The position numbers and the translations under genes were made by a program. 64,000 nucleotides of DNA from positions 984,190 through 1,048,189 of the forward strand of contig JAAOMT010000494.1 of assembly GCA_016748015.1 (NCBI GenBank), given 5' to 3'. The first letter of the stretch is position 1. Each line of letters opens with the position of its first letter. The DNA comes from Geosiphon pyriformis (lineage: Eukaryota; Glomeromycota; Glomeromycetes; Archaeosporales; Geosiphonaceae). Positions 1-13,039 of the stretch are shown one piece after another. The notes under the pieces are model-generated. The model was not told where the DNA came from and searched no databases. It saw only the letters and a program-made list of their open reading frames with translations.

Positions 1-469
1 AACTTTATATTAGTTAAAATATCTTTTTATTTATAAAATTTGAAAATTATAAAAATTTATAAATTATTACTTATTAAAAATTATTTTAATTTCAAATAAG
101 TATTTTACAATAAGAATAAATACAATAAAACTTATTTTTTATAATAAATTTATATTTGATTAAATATTCAAAATTTGTATATAAATTTTTACTATCTTTT
201 TTATATAAACTTTAATCATTATTCAAACAAATTATTCATTTAAATACATAATAAATTAAATTCACTTTAAAGTGGTTAGACATAAAAGATGGCAGATAAG
301 ATTCAACATATGTATTTATTAAACCAAATTTTTTTTATTCTAAAAACCAACTGATTATTAATTAAAATAACAAAAACAATTTTAATAAAAAAATTATTAT
401 AATTAATATAGTTTAAAGAAACATATTAAAAATTCTAAACTAAAAAAAATTATCTTATACTCAATAATA
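1..469. other. AT-rich stretch without recognisable gene
   Basis: Mostly A and T with many homopolymer runs. No ORF of credible composition and no alignment by eye to the LINE or LTR families in the rest of the window. It may be an older decayed transposon like those at 13-15 kb, but I could not show that. Confidence 0.6.
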
Positions 470-641
470 TTTTTTTTTTTAACATTTAACAAGTGAGGTC
501 CAAATACTGTTTAGTACAATATATTATATATAAGCAATTTAAACTAGGTGTAAATCATGCATTTTCTATATGTGACCAGCAACTTAGGCTAATTAGGACA
601 ACACTAAGCATCTATATAAACTAAAACTAAGCTATCTATAT

Positions 642-3600
642 CTAAAAAAACAAACAAAGTTTACATAGTCCAAAACTAACACCAAAAGCTTCAACAATAT
701 CCAATAATTTAACCATATTAGTTGAAATTACTAAAGAAAGCCCAGCTATAAAAATTAGAACAGACTCATTATGCAAGATTAGTCTATTCTTTTCTATAAA
801 GATCTGGTGTTTAGTATAGGCCAACCAGATTTTATCTCAGAATACAAAACAGAATTTGCACACAAAGTTCACAATTTTCTGGTCTGCAATCTTAGAATTC
901 TTAAAAACAGAAAGAGACTCTTAGTACCAATTATTGAAAACAATACTTTTACACAGAACCACACACACTGTAATGTTAAAAACACAAAAAAACAACAATT
1001 ACAACACACATAAAGAAGAATAAAAAAGACCAGAAAGCATTTCCCAATCAATTATATAAATGTTCAGTAACTAAATACAAGTGGCAAGATCAAATGAACA
1101 AGAAAAAACATGGTTTAAGACTTCAATATCTTCACAAAACAAACACACCACACTGAGATAACACCTTTTATACAAATGCTTATAAACAACAACAAGAAGC
1201 CAGTAATATAAAGCCTTCAGAAAATACATATAAGCATCAGCAGTATATCTATTAATGAAACTAGTGGCCAAGTAAGATCAAAATGTCACACTAATGATGA
1301 TCTAAACCAATCAACATTTATATGCAGATTATTTGTTACAATCCAAGAACCAGAACCAACTTTTTAGCACACACAATAAATAGAATAGAAAACATCACAA
1401 ACAAAATGTCTAGAATTATCAAAAACAATATTATTACCAGTTCTGATGTAATGTTCTTTAATCTGATAAAAGAGATATTAATTAAAAAGAGAAGCAGCCT
1501 TTGCAAATGTGTTAGCATGTTCAATTTCTGAAACACCTAAATGACTTTTCATTTTATGCCAACTGATATCTAAATTCTTTTCATGAATAATGTCTACAAT
1601 ATGACAATGTTCAACTCAACATCTGTTCTAAAAATCTGGACATATCAAACCCAATTCTGATTTGCAAGCATCAAAAACAGTTTGGCTATCTAAGAAAAGT
1701 TAAATTGAACTTGAAAAAAGGACACATTTGAGTGCCAATGAAATAGTCTACAACTTTGTTATAGTAAAAAACACCAAATCAGAAGCCTCAACACCTAAAC
1801 CAAAATTTATATTCTCAAAAAAAACAGCTGCACCAGCCCTCATATTAACAGTTCTCAAACCACACAGAGATTTATTCATATAAACAGAAAGACAACTGGT
1901 ATCAACACCCAATAAATAATCATGGACAACTCCAAATTCATGAGAACCAAGAATATTTAATAAGCCAATGTCTTTCAAAAGAGAAAAACAAACAGAAAAA
2001 AAAGCCACACTATTAAGAAAATGAACTAAAAGCTTGAACCAATTGGGAATTAGACCACATGAGTCCAATTTTTTTTACCTCTTGAATGTTTTTTAATTAA
2101 AAACTGTACTAGTACAGTTGCAAAGTTGGTTTACAAAAGCAATTTCATACTATTGAAACAAAAAGATATACTTAAAGTATATCGACTTACTAAGAACAAG
2201 TAATACAAAAATACCACCCCAAAAACGAAAAGCATTGGTTATAAAACTACCCAAAGACAAATCATATTCTAAAAAAATACAAACTATACTAGCCAAGAAA
2301 TTATTTGATAAATTGACATTAACACAAGCCAGAAAAAACAAAGAATGATATAGATACCAGCTAAAAATCTGCAAGTTATATGACCTATGTGCAAAAAAAC
2401 AGCCCAAAACTCCAAGAAAATTTGCAAAACAAACAATAGAAGCCAACTTGCTTTTTGTCTGAATTTGTTTAAAAGTTTTTAAACCATATAAAGAAGAGTA
2501 GTATATTACATTATTGGGAAAATCAAATAGCAGACCAGATTTGTACTTTAAGTCTTTGTAAATTAGAGTGTCTTATTTATTACACACACCAATAGAAATG
2601 AACTGAATTGAGTTCTGTAGTTAATAATGAGATAAAAGACTGCTAACATCAGATACAAAAACTGCTTATTAGAAATTGCTTTTCTTAAAACAAAATTGGC
2701 AAAAAACTGGACATCCAAATGTGTCTTAGCCAAGCTAGACTTCAACAAACTTTTAAAAAATAAAAAAATGTCCAGATAGTAATGAGATTCTCCTTTTTTG
2801 GCAACAGAAATAGACATGTTACTAACAGATAAAGATAGATTTACAACCTTGCAATTAATAAAAATAGCCACTGTCTTATCATTATTTATAGAAATGTCAT
2901 TGATTCTAAAAAATTTACTAACAACATTGAGAATATGCTGTATAGCAGTCTAATTACTACCAATTCAGATTGTATTATTAATATAAGCACCAGCGACAAG
3001 AAAAAAAGTCAGCCCAGCCTGAGATTTTACTCAGCCAGTTTTGGCGACATAATAAGAATTCAACTTATAATCATAGATACTCTTCTATTTCTTGACTTCA
3101 CACAAAAGTGAATCATAAAATATGTTCTAGAGAAGAGATAAGAAAACTTTTTTTTGATCTAATTTATTATAAATCTAATAACTACCAGTTAAACCAAAAT
3201 TAGTTATAACTCTGTTAATCTGATTATTGTAAATACTACCAAAAAATTTAATGAATTTGCCACACATTTTGACTTTGATCAAACTCTTCTTAAGATGTTT
3301 TCATCTAACAAAATCATAAGCCTTATGTATGTTTTGTAAAACCAGCCACAGTTTATAGTTTTTTTCTAAGGCATTCTCTATAATCAAACAAATAGCAAAA
3401 ATAGGGAATTGTATTATTATACTTTTTAGAACAGAAAAATTATCTCTACAGAAAACATCAAAAGTGTTGCAAGCCAAAAAAATTCTGTCTGAAAATTTTT
3501 TGAAAAAATTTTACAAGCTGTTTTAATCAAAGCAATAGGTTGGATATTTATAAAAATGTCTTTCTACTCATATGGTTTGGGAATTATTGAAACTTAAGTC

Positions 3601-5265
3601 TTCTTTCAAGAATCAGACACCAACTCACAAATCAAACAAAAGTTCAAAAGCACCAAAAGCATATTCAAAACAGACTTGTTACAATACTTTTACAATTTAT
3701 TTAAGATGCCAGAGAAACTGGCAGTCTTCCCATTAGACAGAGCTGAAATCACATTAAACATCTCATCAAAACTAACCAAACATATTACATCTAAAAAAGC
3801 ATCATCAAAAACATAATTCAAAAGTTAATACTAATAAGACCAATTATTAGAAAGATCTGTAATCACTTTATGCTTCCAAGTTTAGCCTTCCATAATCACA
3901 TCTATTTTGAACTTGACAAGATTAGGCTCCAAAATCAGCTTATTGTTAATGACCAGATGGTTTAATACTACCTTGTAAAAAAGCTGCTCCAATACACTTC
4001 TAATAATACAGTCTTTATTTATTACAAAATTTTCTATTTTTTTATCAATAGCTAATTTGATCTGAGATTTCCTAGCATGTTTCAATTTTAGCAATTTAAA
4101 AAAGTAATAAGACTTTCTAATTTTAGCCAAAACAAATCTGATATTATCAAAATAAGACTTCAAAAGGAAAAAAAACTTCACTACAGAAGCATTAACAGCA
4201 TCAAAACTTTTCTACTTAATTAGCAATAATACAAACTTATCATAAAAGACTTTAACAATTTTAGACATCAAAAGTTCTAGCTTGTGAAATCTTGATGACT
4301 TTTTAATAAAGACATTATTATAGTTCTTGAACTATTTCTTTTTGAAAATTCTTTTAGCCAACAGACATATCACCTTACAAATAGCATTTCACATCATGTC
4401 TAAATTCAAAAACTTCTTAAACTTTGTGAAATTATCAGAAAACATAACAACATTTGTCACCAAAGCTTTCTTGAACTTGGTTTATTTGATATTATTCACA
4501 TCCTTAAAATTGAACTTCCAATAATCTCTATTCATATGTTTGCTAAGAGAGTTCAACCACACATCTAACAATCTTCCCAAACCCACCAACACAGAAACAG
4601 CTTAATGATCAGTATTAAAATAGTCACCAATATTTAACACATTATAACAAATCACTACATTAATTAAGTTTGAGAAGACAAATACATAATCAATAGTTTT
4701 TCAGCATTTCTTGAATTTTACCATGTGGAACTTTTTGCAACCAAACTATTTGACAAAGAATTGACCAAATCCAAATTAAGGCATTTTCTAAAACTAGCAC
4801 ATCTGTGCAAACTATTTTTATTGAAATTTCCACTTAAGATAACAAAAAAAGATTCATTCACAGTCTTTATAATCAAAGAGTTGATATTACTAGCTTGAAA
4901 CAGATACACAATCAGGGCAGCACTAGCATAAAGTTCCAAAATTAAAATAGATAACTTATTCTTGAAAAGCAGCTTAATAAACAAGAGTTTATTAGCAACT
5001 TTTGAAATCTTGTACACATATTTTACCAAACCAATATTTATTATAACAGCAATACTAGAGCCCAAATAACCAGATTCTAAACCAAAAGTAAAAACACAAA
5101 CACCATTAAACTTGTTTATAATTTATGGACAAATCTTACTTTTCAATTTTGTTTTAATGATGATAGAAACCAAATTGTTTATTTCCTTGTGCCAATAGAT
5201 GATGTCTTCTTATTTAGCAGGATTGTTCATCTTTTTAACATTACATGTGGCAATTTTTTACACTA
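642..5265 (-). pseudogene. LINE ORF2 remnant: endonuclease, RT, RNase H (copy 1)
   Basis: Order in minus-strand sense: an exonuclease-III-like endonuclease (about 4718-5265, with a degraded GNFN motif from the family's GGDFNED), then RT (about 2563-3800, including LPNRKA-like fingers and the thumb segment SLAKTHLDVQFF), then RNase H and a C-terminal Cys/His stretch (CYLSVVCLFC at 1071-1271). The RT catalytic pair near 2976-2990 reads YINN instead of F-V-D-D, and the first RNase H motif (T-D-G-S in the family) reads M-N-K-S. Both are explained by G-to-A changes on the coding strand. Broken into pieces by stops. In life this protein nicks target DNA and copies LINE RNA into it. Confidence 0.82.
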
Positions 5266-5279
5266 GACTACTCATTAAG

Positions 5280-5825
5280 AAGAGAGTTAAAGAAGCACAC
5301 TACCAGCCAAAACCAAATTATCAAAGTGAGCTAATAAGCTCAAAACTGAGACAGAGAAATCTTTCAACATATTTTTTAATTTAATCACTTTAGAGGGGGC
5401 AGATAGACCAAAACTGCAGCAGTTTTATTACTAGTGGCCTTACTCAAGTTCTTTCCTATCACTATATTATCCATCTGTTCCAGTAATGATGAAATCACTG
5501 ATAGCTAACATTCAAGACTAGACTGAAAAACTGCCAACACAAGTAATTTTAACTTCTTAGCCAACTTACTAATTTGTCTTGTGAGACTAGTAAAACTGCT
5601 CTCAATGTTAATTAAACATAATTCTAACTCTTTAGCAATAGGCAAAGAAGATTTTATTTCTGAAGAGGAACCAGAATTAGCTGAATCATTTCACATAGAT
5701 AGAAAAAAGAAAGAAGATTTATCAGCAATACTTGCCCATAAAACACTACCAAAAGCAACCAGTCAAACATTAATAATATCTTGTTTAATTTTTCATAATA
5801 ATATTAATATTAGATTTAATTAAAT
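5280..5825 (-). pseudogene. LINE ORF1 C-terminal remnant (copy 1)
   Basis: Minus-strand reading gives a coiled, polar stretch with L-E-Q-M-D-N-I near 5455-5480, matching the linker/coiled-coil tail seen in ORF1 of this LINE type. The RRM and zinc-knuckle part is missing because the element ends here. The plus-strand reading frames over this stretch (5199-5384, 5581-5823) are shadows. Confidence 0.55.
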
Positions 5826-6221
5826 TTAAATTTAAAATTGAATTTCTATTAAAAACCAAATAATTTAAAACAACTTTTTTAAAAAATTAGTTAGTATATT
5901 TTTAATAATATAATTTTTGTTGTAATTTTTTTTAAACTTATTAATTGTGAATTTAATTTTAAAAATTTTTATAGTCTTAATTTTCTGTATTTTAAAAAGT
6001 TTGTATTATTGTTTTAAAGTATTTAATTACTAAAAAACCAAATTTAAACAAAACTTTTTTAATATTAAGTTCTAAATATTTAAAATAATTAAACATTTAA
6101 ATTAAATTAAGTTTTTAATAAAATATTAAAACCAATAATATTTTTAAAAGCAAAAACTTTTTTAATATATATTTTAATTATTTAAATATAAAATCAAATG
6201 TTTTAAAAAACAATATATATA
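5826..6221. other. AT-rich spacer between LINE copies 1 and 2
   Basis: About 400 bases of A/T-dominated sequence. I see no gene and cannot align it to either transposon family. Confidence 0.6.
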
Positions 6222-6333
6222 TTTTTTATTAATGTTTAATAAGTAAAACCCAAATGCTATTTAGTATAATACATTAAACTAAGTAATCTAAACTGCAAAT
6301 TATGTACTTTTTACATGTGACCAGCCACTTGGA

Positions 6334-9300
6334 CTAATCAGAGCAACACCACAAATCTATTATAATAGACACAGAGCTATCAGTATTAGAAAAAAAACTG
6401 TATAGCTTACAAAAGCCAAAACTAATATCATGTGTTTCTAAAATACTAATTAATTTAACAACACTATTAGAAAGCAATGATGAAAACCCATGAGTCATGA
6501 AAGACACCAAAATATTATACACAATTAAACTTTTTATTTCTATAAACACCTTAAACCTAACTCTTACTATTTATACCTTAGTCTGATAAACCATACTCAA
6601 ACCTCTTACCAAATTAATAATCATCTTGTCTGCAACCTTAGTACAACCAAAAACTAACAAAGCTTCCAAATATTAATTCTTAAAAACAAAACTCTTATAT
6701 AAGGCCATATATATCTTAAAGTCAAAGACACACAAAAAAAGCATCTGCATAATACAAAACAATAATAGATTCAAATCTAACATAAAGACTCAATAAGCCA
6801 AATATGAATCAAGCAAGTTTGTACAAGCAACAGAGTTTACTACACATATAAATAAATAGTCAGAAAATTCTATTTTATCACAATAAAAACATAACACACT
6901 AGAATATATCTTATTATATAAGCATTTCTTAACAGTAACTGATAAATAACAATATAAAGTTTTCATAAAATATAAATACAAATTAACAATAGGTCTACTC
7001 ATAAAACCAGATGGCATATACAAGTTAAGATGTCAAATTAAAGCAGTCCAATTCCAATTCATATTTCTAATTATATTAGTATCAATAATATTAAACTCAG
7101 ACCCAACTTCTTAGCAAGTCTAATGAACAGTCTTAAAAACACCACAAGTAAAATAACAAATATTTCCAGACACAATTATTTCACCAGCCTTAATATAATT
7201 TTTCTTAACAAAAACAGAAAGTGCAAAGTTTCAATGTAAAGCTAAATTAATTAGCTTATTAGCATATTTATTACTCAAAATATCTGAATGGTTTTTAACT
7301 TTAGACCAAGTTATATCAAGTCCTTTGTCTTTAATAAAGTTCACAATACTATTTTTTTCTATTTAACAACAATTACAAAAATCCAGCAAAGCTAATCTCA
7401 ATTCAGCAGCACATGTATCTAAAACAGCTTAACTGTTCAAGTATATTATAACACTACTGTTTACTAAGACACATTTCAAGACCAAAGCAATAGCCTGTAA
7501 TTCAACCATTATAAAAAAGACTATACTACCAACTTTTACACCAATATCCAAATTTAAATTAAAATATGCAGCTGTACTATATCTCAACTCCTATATACCT
7601 ATGTGTTTCAGTGATCCATCCATGTAAACATTAATAACATCCAAATTAGAATGAGAAAAACACTATTATATTATAAAAAAACTGCCAGAACTAAAAACAC
7701 TTAAAAACCAGAAACCACCAGTAAAAGATTGTACAACAAAACAACAAGGAGAATTGACTAAATAGTCACATGTTAATTTAAACTACACAGGAACTGGGCC
7801 TCTAAAATCAAGTTTTTTCTAACAATAAAAACTTTTTTAATTGAAAACCAAATCTTTTTTGTCATATAATTGTTTAATAAAAACAATATTAAACCTCTTA
7901 AACAATTTAAAAACATTATAGAACACTGAAACTTCCAAAACAAAAGACATTAAAGTGTCTTCTGAGAACCAAAATGCAGATAAAAAATTGTTGCCAAGAG
8001 ACATATTATAATCTAAGAAAATTTTCACCACACCAGCCAAAAAGCTGTTAACTAAACTGATTTTTAACTTAACAGAAATCTGTAAAAGATACACTGAAGA
8101 CCAATTTAAGACCTGCAAATCCAGAGATCTATAGTTGAACAGATAACTAAAAATTCTACTAGCATTTGAAAAACATAGCACTAAAGCTAACTTACTCTTT
8201 GCCTATATCTGCTTAAAAAATTTCAGATCATACAAAGATAGATGGTAAAAAATTTTATTGGAAAAGTCTCTGAGCAAACCAGCTTTTATTTTTAAACCCT
8301 TCTGATTAATGTATCCTACTTAATATATACATTCTTGGATATAAAACTGAATTGGGTTTTGTAATTAACAATAAGATATAACACCACTAAAACCAAATAA
8401 AAAAACTGTTTATCCAAAATAATCTTTCTTAAAACCATGTTAACAAAAAACCTAACATCTGAATTAGCTTTCACTAAGCTAAATTTGGATAAACTCTTAA
8501 TAGACAAAAAAATACTCAGATATCTAAAAAACTTTCCTTTTTAAGCAACAGAAATTGGCAGACTGCTTATTAATAATAAAACATTCTTAACTTTTTGGTT
8601 AATAAAATAACTATCATCTTTTTATTGTTAATTGAAATGTTATTAATTTTAAAGAATTCATTAGCAAAATCCAAAATGTGTTAAATAGCCACTTAACTAT
8701 TTTTTATCTAAATTGTGTTATTAATAAAAGCACCAGCTGTCAAAAACAAAGACAATCTACTTTGCAATTCAACTCTACCAGTTTTGGCAACAAACTTAGT
8801 GTTAATACAATAACTATAAAAACTCATATGTCTCTTAACTTCACATAAAAAGAAGTTATAAAAAATTCTCCAGAACAAAAAAGAAAAAATCTTGTTTTAG
8901 TCCAGACTATTATGTATGTAATACTTCTCAATAAGCCCATAATTTGTCATAATCCAGTTTAACTTATCATTGTAAATATTATCAAAGAATTTGATAAAAC
9001 ACTTACATATTTTAATCTAAACCAAACTGTTTTTAAAATAATATTATCCAACAGAGTTGTAGACTTTCTGTATATTCTACAAGACAAGTCAAAGCTAATA
9101 ATCTTTTTTTAAAGCATCTTTAATAATTGAGCCTATAGCAAAGATAGAAGACTGAATAGTGATGCTCTTTAACACAAAAAAATTGTCATCACAAAGAATA
9201 TTAAAGCTGTTATATGTTAATGAAATTCTATTTGAGAGTATCTTAAAAAAAATTATATGAGCAGTTTTAATTAAGACAATTGGCCTAATGTTAGTTAAAA

Positions 9301-11010
9301 CCTCATTCTACTTATAAAATTTAGAAATCATTGAAATTCAAGTTTTTTTTCACAGATAAGGTACAAATTCACATACCAAACAAGAATTTAAGAAATTCAA
9401 TAACATTATGAGAACAAAAACATTGCAATGCTTCCATAACTCATTAATGATATCAAACAAACCAACAGCCTTTCTATTAGGTAGATTTTTAATTACACAC
9501 CACAATTTATTGTAACTAATAACAGCTATAACACCAGAAAAAGCATTATTATTAACATAAGTTAGCAGCAAGTATTGACAATACTACATGGCAGAAACAT
9601 TATCTATTACTAATTTTTTTTTTGTCCAACTTTTTATTATTATATTAATCTTGAATTTGACTTTAATCAGATCAAAAACCAGCTTATTATTTATAACTAA
9701 ATAATCTAAAACCATTTTCTAAAAGAAATATTCTAATATGCTTCTAATAGTATGACTTTTATTAACTGCAAAACTCTCCATTTTTTTATTAATAGCAAAT
9801 CTAATATTTATCTTTTTGGCTATTAGTGATTTAGCAAATTTGCAAATGCAATATAATTTCCTTATACCAAAAAGAACAGAATATACACAATTATAATCAG
9901 CATCAGAATCTACTAAAGCCCAAATATTTAAAGTCTAAAAAGCCCAATAGGTCATCAAAAAAACAAATTTACTATTAGTATTTTTACATAAAAACTTAAC
10001 AATTTTTAACACCAAAATTTTTAACTTATAAAACCTAGAAGATTTCTTAGTGAAAATACTATCAAAGTTTTTGAACCATTTTTTTTAAATATCTTATTAG
10101 CCAAAAGACATACTATTTTGCAAACAGTATTCCACATTGCATCTAAATTTGAAAACTTTTTGGATGTAACAAACTTACTGAAAAGCATCACTGTATTAGC
10201 TGTTATAGCATTTTTGAATTTAAGCTATTTTGTTCTATTAGTATCTTTAATATCAAACTTCCAGTAATTTTTATTTGCTTGCTTATACAGAAAATTAAGC
10301 TGCACATCTAATAAGTCACTCAAATTTATAGAAACAGAAATAATTTGGTGATTAGTGTTAAAATAATCTCTAATATCTATAATTCCACAATTTACAACCA
10401 CATTAATTAAGTTCGAAAAAATAAATATGTAATTAATCATTTTTGTAACACCTCTAGAATTCTTTTATGTTGACATTTTTGTGACCAAGCTTCCAATTAA
10501 TAAATTAACCAGTCCCAAACTAAGGCATTTTTTAAAACTAGCACATCTATAAAAACTATTTTCATTGAAATTACCACTCAAAATAACAAAAGAGAACTTA
10601 TTTATAGCCTTTGCAATTAAAAAGTTAATTTTTTTAATCTGAAATAAACACACTGTTAGTATAATACCAGCATATAACTCCAGAATTAAAACAAAAAGTT
10701 TGTTTCTGAAGAGCAACTTGACAAAAAGAAAGTGACCAGAAATTTTAAAACTTTAGATATATGCTTTGCTAAAATAATATCTATAATAATCATAATATCA
10801 AAACTCAAGTAACTAAAGTTCAAACCAGAAACAAATACACAAACATTATCAAACTTATTAGCAATTTATGGATGGATTTTTCTTTTCAGTTTTGTTTTAG
10901 TAACAATTAAAATCAAATTGTTCATATTTTTATGCTAATAAATAATATTTTTCTGTTTAACAAGATTATTTATATCTTTAATATTGCATATAACAACTTT
11001 TTGGATCAAA
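6334..11010 (-). pseudogene. LINE ORF2 remnant (copy 2)
   Basis: Endonuclease segment at about 10225-10990 (LSGNFNENSFYRCASFKKC preserved at 10465-10716), RT fingers at 9350-9571 (LPNRKAVGLFDIINELWKHC), catalytic loop at about 8716-8735 reading AFINN instead of AFVDD, thumb at 8316-8507, RNase H and tail at 6334-8181. Stops and frame changes throughout. Family role: nicking the target and reverse-transcribing the element RNA. The D-to-N changes alone would abolish RT activity. Confidence 0.82.
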
Positions 11011-11059
11011 CCAATTATTGGTAAAAGGAAGTATTTAAACTCAAGCTATTATTATTTAA

Positions 11060-12960
11060 TCTAGCCAACAGACTCATTATTGTGTCTGACAAATTGTTCA
11101 ACTTTTTTTTAAAACTCTTAACAGACATCTAATTTAAAGACACTATCTTTATTACAGTCTTATTATTAGTGACCACATCTGAACTCTTACTTATTACTAT
11201 ATCTGTTCCTTAATTTTGTGATAAAAAAGTCATTAATAACTAATATTCAAGACTAAACTAAAAAACCATTGGCCCAAGTGTGTTTAATTTCTTAGCCAGT
11301 TTGTTTACCTGCTCTATGAAACTGGTAAGACTATACTCAAGAATAATAAACCTATCATTTATATTCAAAAAAACCAGTAGGGAGGTTTTGTTTCAAAGAT
11401 AAACCAGCACCAGAAAAAACCAAAAGCACTATACAAGAAGTAGACTATTAGCAATCTAAGTCCAAGTTTTACTACTAAAAAAAACTGGGTAAGCAATTGG
11501 CATCTGCTTTTTTTTATATATGTTGATTAAACAAATCTGATTTTGAGAAGTTATTATATGTTTACCACAGCTACCAGAATTTTCATATACTAAATACATA
11601 CCAGAAACATAACCAAATTGTTTGTACTAAGCACAATAAGCCAAAAAAAAACCAGTTCAATGCAAATTTATATCTTTAAAAACTAAAGTAGAACTAATAA
11701 CAATCATTTTAAATGTTTTATTAGCAAAACAAATTATAACACATCTATTGTGTACATATAAACTCGGATTATGACCAACAAAACAAGTTTTCTCACTATA
11801 TAATTCCAAAAAATCAGATAAATTATGAATAGTAATACCAATCAGCAAAGTATACAACAAAGTTTAATAGAGATCTTTGAATATTCATGATTGTTTATCA
11901 TTAACTGTCAATGTTACACACACAGATTTTTTTTTCAAAAAAACTGATTATTTGAAAGCAACTAAACTGGCAACATCTAATAACTTAAATTTCACTAAGG
12001 TTTTTTGCCAAAGATTAATCAATTGTGTATTAATTGAAACAATCTTACCAAATTTGGAAAACACTGATTTTACAACTGATTTGGAAAGATCTACTGGAAT
12101 TTCTTTGACAATTACTTCCTAATCTAAATAGCTGTTTGGTTTTTTAACATTACTATTAACCAAGATTTTTGCATTAATAGTTAATTTTCTAGTCTTTTGC
12201 AAACTTAACTCTGAAGTAAAAGAAGATTTAATTAATTCTGGAAATTTTAAAAGAGTAAACACTTTTCCAAAACCATCTACACAATAAAAAATTTTTTTTA
12301 ATACCATCAATTTATTACCAAAAGATTTGCCAGGCACAGCCAATAAGTTGATATTCAATATAAATAATTTATTCAAACCAAAATTCTTAATATTTTTGCT
12401 TCATAACTCTGCTAATAACAACTTTTTGAAACCAACAAACATAGATGTTAAGAGCACCAACTTAGTTTTATTACTACTCAAATTATTAAATAATGGCATT
12501 TTAGATGACTGTTCCAAGACATATGTTCTTATTTGCATTTTCTTTAGAGTTGTATTATTTATTATATTGTTAGTGTTAAAAGTATTGGAGTTTACATAAC
12601 TTGTTTTTTCAACAATTATGTTTTTTATGTACTTGATATTAGACACTTTACTAATGTTAGCTTTTTGCTATCTACTTTACTACTTTAAGATTTCTTGTAT
12701 TCATTAATGCTAGTTTGCAAAACATTAACAAATATAAAACCAGCCAATAAATTTATCATATTATTAACAACTTCAGGTTTTTTTGGTTTTTTGTATGAAA
12801 GACCATAAAAGTAGATACTTTCAATATATATATTTTTTTTAATACTAGATCAAATCTCCAATTCAGCTGAAACAAAACTAGAACTATCAGTAGAAAAGTC
12901 TATTAGATCTATAGTAATAAATAGAAGTGCACTAAAAAAAATAACAAAAACAAAAAGATA
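11060..12960 (-). pseudogene. LINE ORF1 remnant: RRM-like RNA-binding protein (copy 2)
   Basis: Minus-strand pieces at 12119-12376 (LLAVPGKSFGNKL, then a segment like SELSLQKTRKL) and 11657-11860 (LYTLLIGITIHNLSDFLELY, then CFIG/CFVG and a V-C-F-A-like strand) match the RRM-type ORF1 of glomeromycete LINEs. A basic and Ser-rich N-terminus is implied at 12400-12960. ORF1 proteins of this kind coat LINE RNA. The plus-strand frames at 11877-12122 and 12327-12599 are antisense shadows. Broken by several stops. Confidence 0.72.
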
Positions 12961-13039
12961 AAAAAAAATAAAAAGTGTATTTCTTTAAATATTCTATGCT
13001 TTCACTATGACCAAAGAATCAATAAAAAAAAGAGTTTTT

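Larger units (their letters stand above)
470..5825 (-). mobile_element. LINE copy 1, 5'-truncated (EEP-RT-RNase H)
   Basis: Reading the minus strand, this holds the end of ORF1, all of ORF2 and a 3' untranslated tail of about 160 bp ending in a poly(A)-like run (11 T on the plus strand, 470-480). The tail is shared with copies 2 and 3 (common block ending GACCAGC/CACTTGG near 577-590 and 6319-6335). The copy stops inside ORF1, so it looks 5'-truncated, the usual outcome of target-primed reverse transcription. It is full of stops and cannot be active. Confidence 0.85.
6222..13020 (-). mobile_element. LINE copy 2, near full length (about 6.8 kb)
   Basis: The most complete LINE here. Minus-strand order is ORF1 (RRM-like, CCHC region, coiled tail), ORF2 (endonuclease, RT, RNase H) and a 3' tail with a T-rich end on the plus strand at 6219-6231, the remains of a poly(A) tract. 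The 5' limit is approximate: acidic/Ser-rich ORF1 N-terminal sequence is still readable at 12840-12910 and A-rich sequence follows. Not interrupted by LTR elements, unlike copies 3 and 4. Confidence 0.83.
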